This document shows, piece after piece, positions 7,605 to 10,208 of a stretch of 10,208 bases of DNA; position 1 is the stretch's first letter; every line of letters starts with the position of its first letter. The notes under the pieces were generated by a model. That model worked only from the letters and a program-made list of their open reading frames with translations, was not told the origin of the DNA and made no database searches. Position numbers and translations under genes: made by a program. Source of the DNA: Flavobacteriales bacterium (GTDB taxonomy: Bacteria; Bacteroidota; Bacteroidia; Flavobacteriales; Flavobacteriaceae); contig JAMONI010000224.1 in assembly GCA_027065935.1 (NCBI GenBank), positions 1 to 10,208 on the forward strand. The letters run 5' to 3'.

Positions 7605-7632
7605 TAAAAACTAAGAACTAAAAGCTAAAAAC
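7605..7632 (+). repeat. Heptad tandem array 2, four units of 7 bases
   Basis: Four consecutive 7-base units: TAAAAAC, TAAGAAC, TAAAAGC, TAAAAAC, each with at most one change from TAAAAAC. It starts 29 bases after array 1 ends and has the same period but a different unit. Read on the minus strand it gives T-rich blocks (GTTTTTA), which lie just downstream of truA. Confidence 0.75.
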
Positions 7633-7659
7633 CACCCTGCGCATTCAAAAGCCGGGCGT
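7627..7659 (-). terminator. Possible weak terminator for the truA transcript
   Basis: On the minus strand downstream of the truA stop, CGCCC can pair with GGGTG (5 bp, one G:U) around a loop of about 16 bases. A run of five T follows, supplied by heptad array 2. The stem is short and the loop large, so this is a tentative call. Confidence 0.3.
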
Positions 7660-7671
7660 TTCGTTAAGAAA

Positions 7672-8424
7672 TCATTCTTTCAAAAATATATCCGGAGGAT
7701 AGGATACCGTTTCCAAATACAAACCTTGTGGTGGTGCCGAAGGCCCCGCGGCATTACGGTTTTTGGCTTGAATGATTCGGTGCATGGTTTCCGGAGGATA
7801 TTTTCCGCTTCCTATTTCCACCAACGTTCCCACAATGGCGCGCACCATGTTGCGTAAGAACCGGTTTGCCGTGATGACAAATTCCAAGCGGTACGTGTCG
7901 GTTTCCCAACGCGCCTCATCTATCCTGCAGATGAAAGTTTTCACATCGGTTTTTACCTTCGAAAAACTTTCAAAATCTTCATAAGCCAACAAAATATCGG
8001 ATGCTTTTTGCATGGCCTTTATATCGAGCGGTTCGTAATAGAGCCAAGCCCAATCCCACATAAAAGGGTCTTTTTTGTTTACAATGATATAACGGTAGGT
8101 CCTGCGCAAAGCATCGTAACGGGCATGCGCTTTCTCCTTGACCGGATGAATGTTTTCTATGGCGATGTCTTTGGGTAGGAATGCGTTTAATCGCTTGGAA
8201 AGCCAATCGATATCCACTTCGTTATTCACGTCGAAATGGGCGAATGTTTGCTTGGCATGTACACCGGCATCCGTGCGTCCCGCTACCGTTAATTCTACAG
8301 GTTCGCGTAATAGCAGGCGCATCCGGTCTTCAATGGTTTGTTGGATGCTGACGGCTTGGGGTTGGCGTTGCCAACCGTGATAATTTTTTCCCGAATAACT
8401 TAATTCCAAAAAATAACGCTTCAC
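7672..8424 (-). CDS. truA: tRNA pseudouridine synthase A
   Basis: The 250-residue product has the normal TruA length. TruA converts uridines 38-40 in the anticodon stem of tRNAs to pseudouridine. The N-terminus has the family pattern YFLELSYSGKNYHGWQRQ, and the catalytic aspartate is D52 in AGRTDAGVHA. Also present are the conserved tyrosine in RRTYRY (Y110), ANRFLRNMVR at 186-195 and the C-terminal APPQGLYL at 230-237. The start is GTG at 8422-8424. The codon directly before it in frame is TAA (8425-8427) and the next in-frame ATG is Met35, well inside the conserved fold, so GTG is almost certainly the true start. It lies 11 bases after the stop of the LD-carboxypeptidase gene, so the two are probably cotranscribed; no separate promoter is evident. 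The stop is TGA (7672-7674). Confidence 0.96.
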   Translation of the reverse strand: MKRYFLELSYSGKNYHGWQRQPQAVSIQQTIEDRMRLLLREPVELTVAGRTDAGVHAKQTFAHFDVNNEVDIDWLSKRLNAFLPKDIAIENIHPVKEKAHARYDALRRTYRYIIVNKKDPFMWDWAWLYYEPLDIKAMQKASDILLAYEDFESFSKVKTDVKTFICRIDEARWETDTYRLEFVITANRFLRNMVRAIVGTLVEIGSGKYPPETMHRIIQAKNRNAAGPSAPPQGLYLETVSYPPDIFLKE

Positions 8425-8435
8425 TTAATTTTCGT

Positions 8436-9350
8436 TTATCCTACAGGTTTTAATTCCCATTCCCGTTCCTTCAAATCGATGGCATAAGGCATCCCGAATA
8501 CCAACGGAAAGTTTTCCGGTTCGTGACCGGCGGGAAAATTGAAAAACACCGGCAGGTCATAGCCTTTAACGGCTTCTAAAACAATTTGTTTGACCGAAAA
8601 CGGAAAAGGCGGATTATCTTGTTTGATTCCGGTAAAATGCCCCAGAATCAATGCCGAAATTCGCTCGAAAATGCCATGTCGTTTCAAACTCCTAAAAATT
8701 CGATCCAATGCATATAAATGTTCGCTTACATCTTCCAAAAATAAAATTTTCCCGTTGAAATCCGTTTTACATGACGAGATGTGCGCCAATAATGTGGATG
8801 CATTTCCGCCCGTTAATATGCCTTTCACCGGACGCTCGTTGCAATTCATACTGTCGCGGGGCGTCAAATAACCCGGAAGTTTTCCCGAAAGGGTGTGAGC
8901 CGTTGCTTGCAATACGGAACCGGGAATTGAAGTTTTAAATTGAACGGGCATAATGGCGTGTATGCTGCCAATACCTTCTTGCAATGCACGCAGATGAAAA
9001 TGCGTAATGTCGGAAAAACCTATAAGCCATTTGGGATGTTGTTTTAACAGAGAAAAATCTAAATTGTCAATTATACGAATACTTCCGTATCCGCCCCGTA
9101 CCGCCCAAACGGCACGAATGTCTTTTCGCGAAAATGCTTCGTTCAAAACTTGTATGCGCTCCGTATCCGTCCCGGCCAAGCTTCCTTCCGAAGCATAAGT
9201 TTGGGGATGTATTTCTACTTGCCATCCCTGATGTTCCGCCCAGAGTTTGAATCTTGCCAAGGCCTCGCCGTCGGAAAAACTTCCGGCGGGTGCGCACACC
9301 AATATTTTGTCGTCTTTTTGGAGAAAAGGAGGAAAAATTAAAGGTTTCAT
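8436..9350 (-). CDS. ldcA: LD-carboxypeptidase (peptidase family S66, LdcA/MccF-like)
   Basis: The 304-residue product has the usual S66 length. Family members remove the terminal D-alanine from tetrapeptide muropeptides during peptidoglycan recycling; MccF relatives instead inactivate microcin C. The Ser-Glu-His triad can be placed: S113 in LIGFSDIT, E206 in ILFLEDVSEH and H276 in FPAGHEPENFP. The conserved WAVRGGYGS (82-90) and the closing PLVFGMPYAIDL (282-293) are also present. There is no signal peptide (opening MKPLIFPPFLQKDDKILVCAPAG), which fits a cytoplasmic recycling enzyme. The ATG at 9348-9350 is the natural start, giving the family's KxDKILVxAPAG opening. The gene lies 32 bases downstream of the HerA-like gene and 11 bases upstream of truA on the same strand. 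LdcA activity is favoured over MccF because no microcin genes are near, but the two cannot be separated by sequence alone. Confidence 0.9.
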   Translation of the reverse strand: MKPLIFPPFLQKDDKILVCAPAGSFSDGEALARFKLWAEHQGWQVEIHPQTYASEGSLAGTDTERIQVLNEAFSRKDIRAVWAVRGGYGSIRIIDNLDFSLLKQHPKWLIGFSDITHFHLRALQEGIGSIHAIMPVQFKTSIPGSVLQATAHTLSGKLPGYLTPRDSMNCNERPVKGILTGGNASTLLAHISSCKTDFNGKILFLEDVSEHLYALDRIFRSLKRHGIFERISALILGHFTGIKQDNPPFPFSVKQIVLEAVKGYDLPVFFNFPAGHEPENFPLVFGMPYAIDLKEREWELKPVG

Positions 9351-9382
9351 ACCCGGAAATTCCCGTAAAATTAAGGAATTTA

Positions 9383-10208
9383 TCAGAACCAGGAACGCCG
9401 GCGCTTACGTCTTCTTCTTGTGGCACGCAACCCCAATACGCCGAGCAGGGAGCGGGTGACTTCACGAATAATCATTTTGCCCACCGAACTGTTAACCACC
9501 TTTTCAAATGTGCTTTTTTCCTTGCTTTTCTTTGTCTTGCTTTTGGATTTGCTTTCTTCCTCGTCTTCTTCCGCCGCTTCTTTGATTTTTTCCTTCAAAA
9601 TTTCATAAGCGGTTTCTTTATCGATAGGTCGTTCGTATTTTTTGCGCAATTCGGATCGGGTCAGAATTTCGTTTAATTCGGCCGGAGTTAAAATGTCCAT
9701 CCGGCTTTGCGGGGCACGCATCAGTGTATGTACGAGCGGTGTGGGGCGTCCTTTTTTTCCCAAAGCCGTAACCAAAGCTTCACCGATGCCGAGCTTGAGA
9801 ATCAATTTGTTGGTGTTGTAATAGTCCGAAAGCGGGAAGTTTTCGGCCGTAAGTTTGATATTCTTGCGGTCTTTGGCCGTAAATGCCCGCAAAGCGTGTT
9901 GCACTTTCAGTCCCAGTTGAGCCAAAACTTCGTCGGGGATGTCTTTGGGATTTTGCGTGACGAAAAAAATACCGATTCCTTTGGAACGTATCAGTTTGAT
10001 GATGGTTTCGATTTGTTCGAGCAAAGCTTTCGAAGCGTTTTTAAACACCAAATGGGCTTCGTCGATGAAGAAAACCAACTCGGGTCGGTCGGCATCGCCT
10101 TGTTCGGGCATTTTGGCATACAATTCGGCCAATAATTGCAACATGAACGTGGAAAACAACTTGGGCCTATCCTGAATGTCGGTCAAACGGATGATGTTGA
10201 TTATACCG
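9383..10208 (-). CDS. HerA-like ATPase of the DUF853 (YjgR) family, C-terminal part (5' partial)
   Basis: The frame remains open to the right edge, so the N-terminus, including the Walker A motif, is outside the window. About 274 residues are visible. The first ones read GIINIIRLTDIQDRPKLFS, which is internal family sequence, so the TTG at 10184-10186 is not a real start. A Walker B motif LVFFIDEAHLVF has its DE pair at 10058-10063, and a sensor-like FVTQNPKDIP lies around 9940-9967. The following QLGLKVQHALRAFTAKDRK is characteristic of DUF853/HerA-like ATPases. The C-terminus has an acidic then lysine/serine-rich linker, a conserved SSVGKMIIREVTRSLLGVLG segment and a very basic tail (RATRRRRKRRRSWF). 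The role of DUF853 proteins is not settled; HerA relatives are DNA-translocating hexamers. It is probably the upstream member of an operon with ldcA and truA. Confidence 0.9.
   Translation of the reverse strand, partial: GIINIIRLTDIQDRPKLFSTFMLQLLAELYAKMPEQGDADRPELVFFIDEAHLVFKNASKALLEQIETIIKLIRSKGIGIFFVTQNPKDIPDEVLAQLGLKVQHALRAFTAKDRKNIKLTAENFPLSDYYNTNKLILKLGIGEALVTALGKKGRPTPLVHTLMRAPQSRMDILTPAELNEILTRSELRKKYERPIDKETAYEILKEKIKEAAEEDEEESKSKSKTKKSKEKSTFEKVVNSSVGKMIIREVTRSLLGVLGLRATRRRRKRRRSWF

Noticed and set aside
7548..7632. Possible CRISPR-like array
   Set aside because: The units are only 7 bases, directly adjacent, without spacers, and no cas gene is present.
9366..9373. TAATTTTA on the minus strand as a -7 promoter element for ldcA
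   Set aside because: It lacks the final G of TAnnTTTG and has no convincing -33 TTG. The 32-base gap fits cotranscription.
9254..10135. Plus-strand open frames of about 140 codons opposite the LD-carboxypeptidase and HerA-like genes
   Set aside because: The minus-strand products have clear family motifs. The plus-strand frames are Phe-rich low-complexity shadows.
1..10208. tRNA or rRNA genes, insertion sequences, toxin-antitoxin or defence genes
   Set aside because: I saw no tRNA-like cloverleaf, transposase motif, long terminal inverted repeat or defence-family protein. Every substantial gene is accounted for.

Overview
The window looks like ordinary chromosome from a member of the Bacteroidota, most likely a Flavobacteriia-type organism. 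Four observations support this. The DNA polymerase III alpha subunit carries a DEDDh proofreading exonuclease fused to its N-terminus and opens like flavobacterial DnaE. Exact matches to the Bacteroidota -7 promoter element TAnnTTTG sit upstream of dnaE and gltX. The starts that can be checked lack a clear Shine-Dalgarno sequence. The glutamyl-tRNA synthetase has a segment after KMSKS that I associate with Bacteroidota. I cannot name a genus.

Layout: positions 1-726 (+) hold the C-terminal end of an AddA/UvrD-type helicase-nuclease, cut by the window edge. Positions 727-900 are a promoter region and leader, followed by the large dnaE gene (901-5343, +). A small exported Spy/CpxP-like protein follows (5413-5889, +), then gltX (5983-7512, +) with its own promoter very close to the start codon. 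The 159-bp gap 7513-7671 lies between convergent genes and holds a perfect small hairpin and two tandem arrays of 7-base units. On the minus strand, read right to left, are a HerA-like (DUF853) ATPase cut by the right edge (9383-10208), an LD-carboxypeptidase (8436-9350) and truA (7672-8424). The gaps between these three are 32 and 11 bases, so they probably form one transcription unit. No gene-free stretch exceeds 174 bases.

The genes are mostly housekeeping: replication with proofreading in cis, recombination/repair, tRNA charging, tRNA pseudouridylation and peptidoglycan recycling. They do not form an obvious shared pathway, and I see no mobile element, CRISPR array, toxin-antitoxin pair, defence cluster or biosynthetic cluster.

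The observations most worth a second look are non-coding: the two adjacent heptad arrays, whose units repeatedly place stop codons in all three plus-strand frames, and a 19-base palindromic element found downstream of two consecutive genes. A third is the loss of most metal ligands in the PHP domain of DnaE. I found no convincing new biological system.
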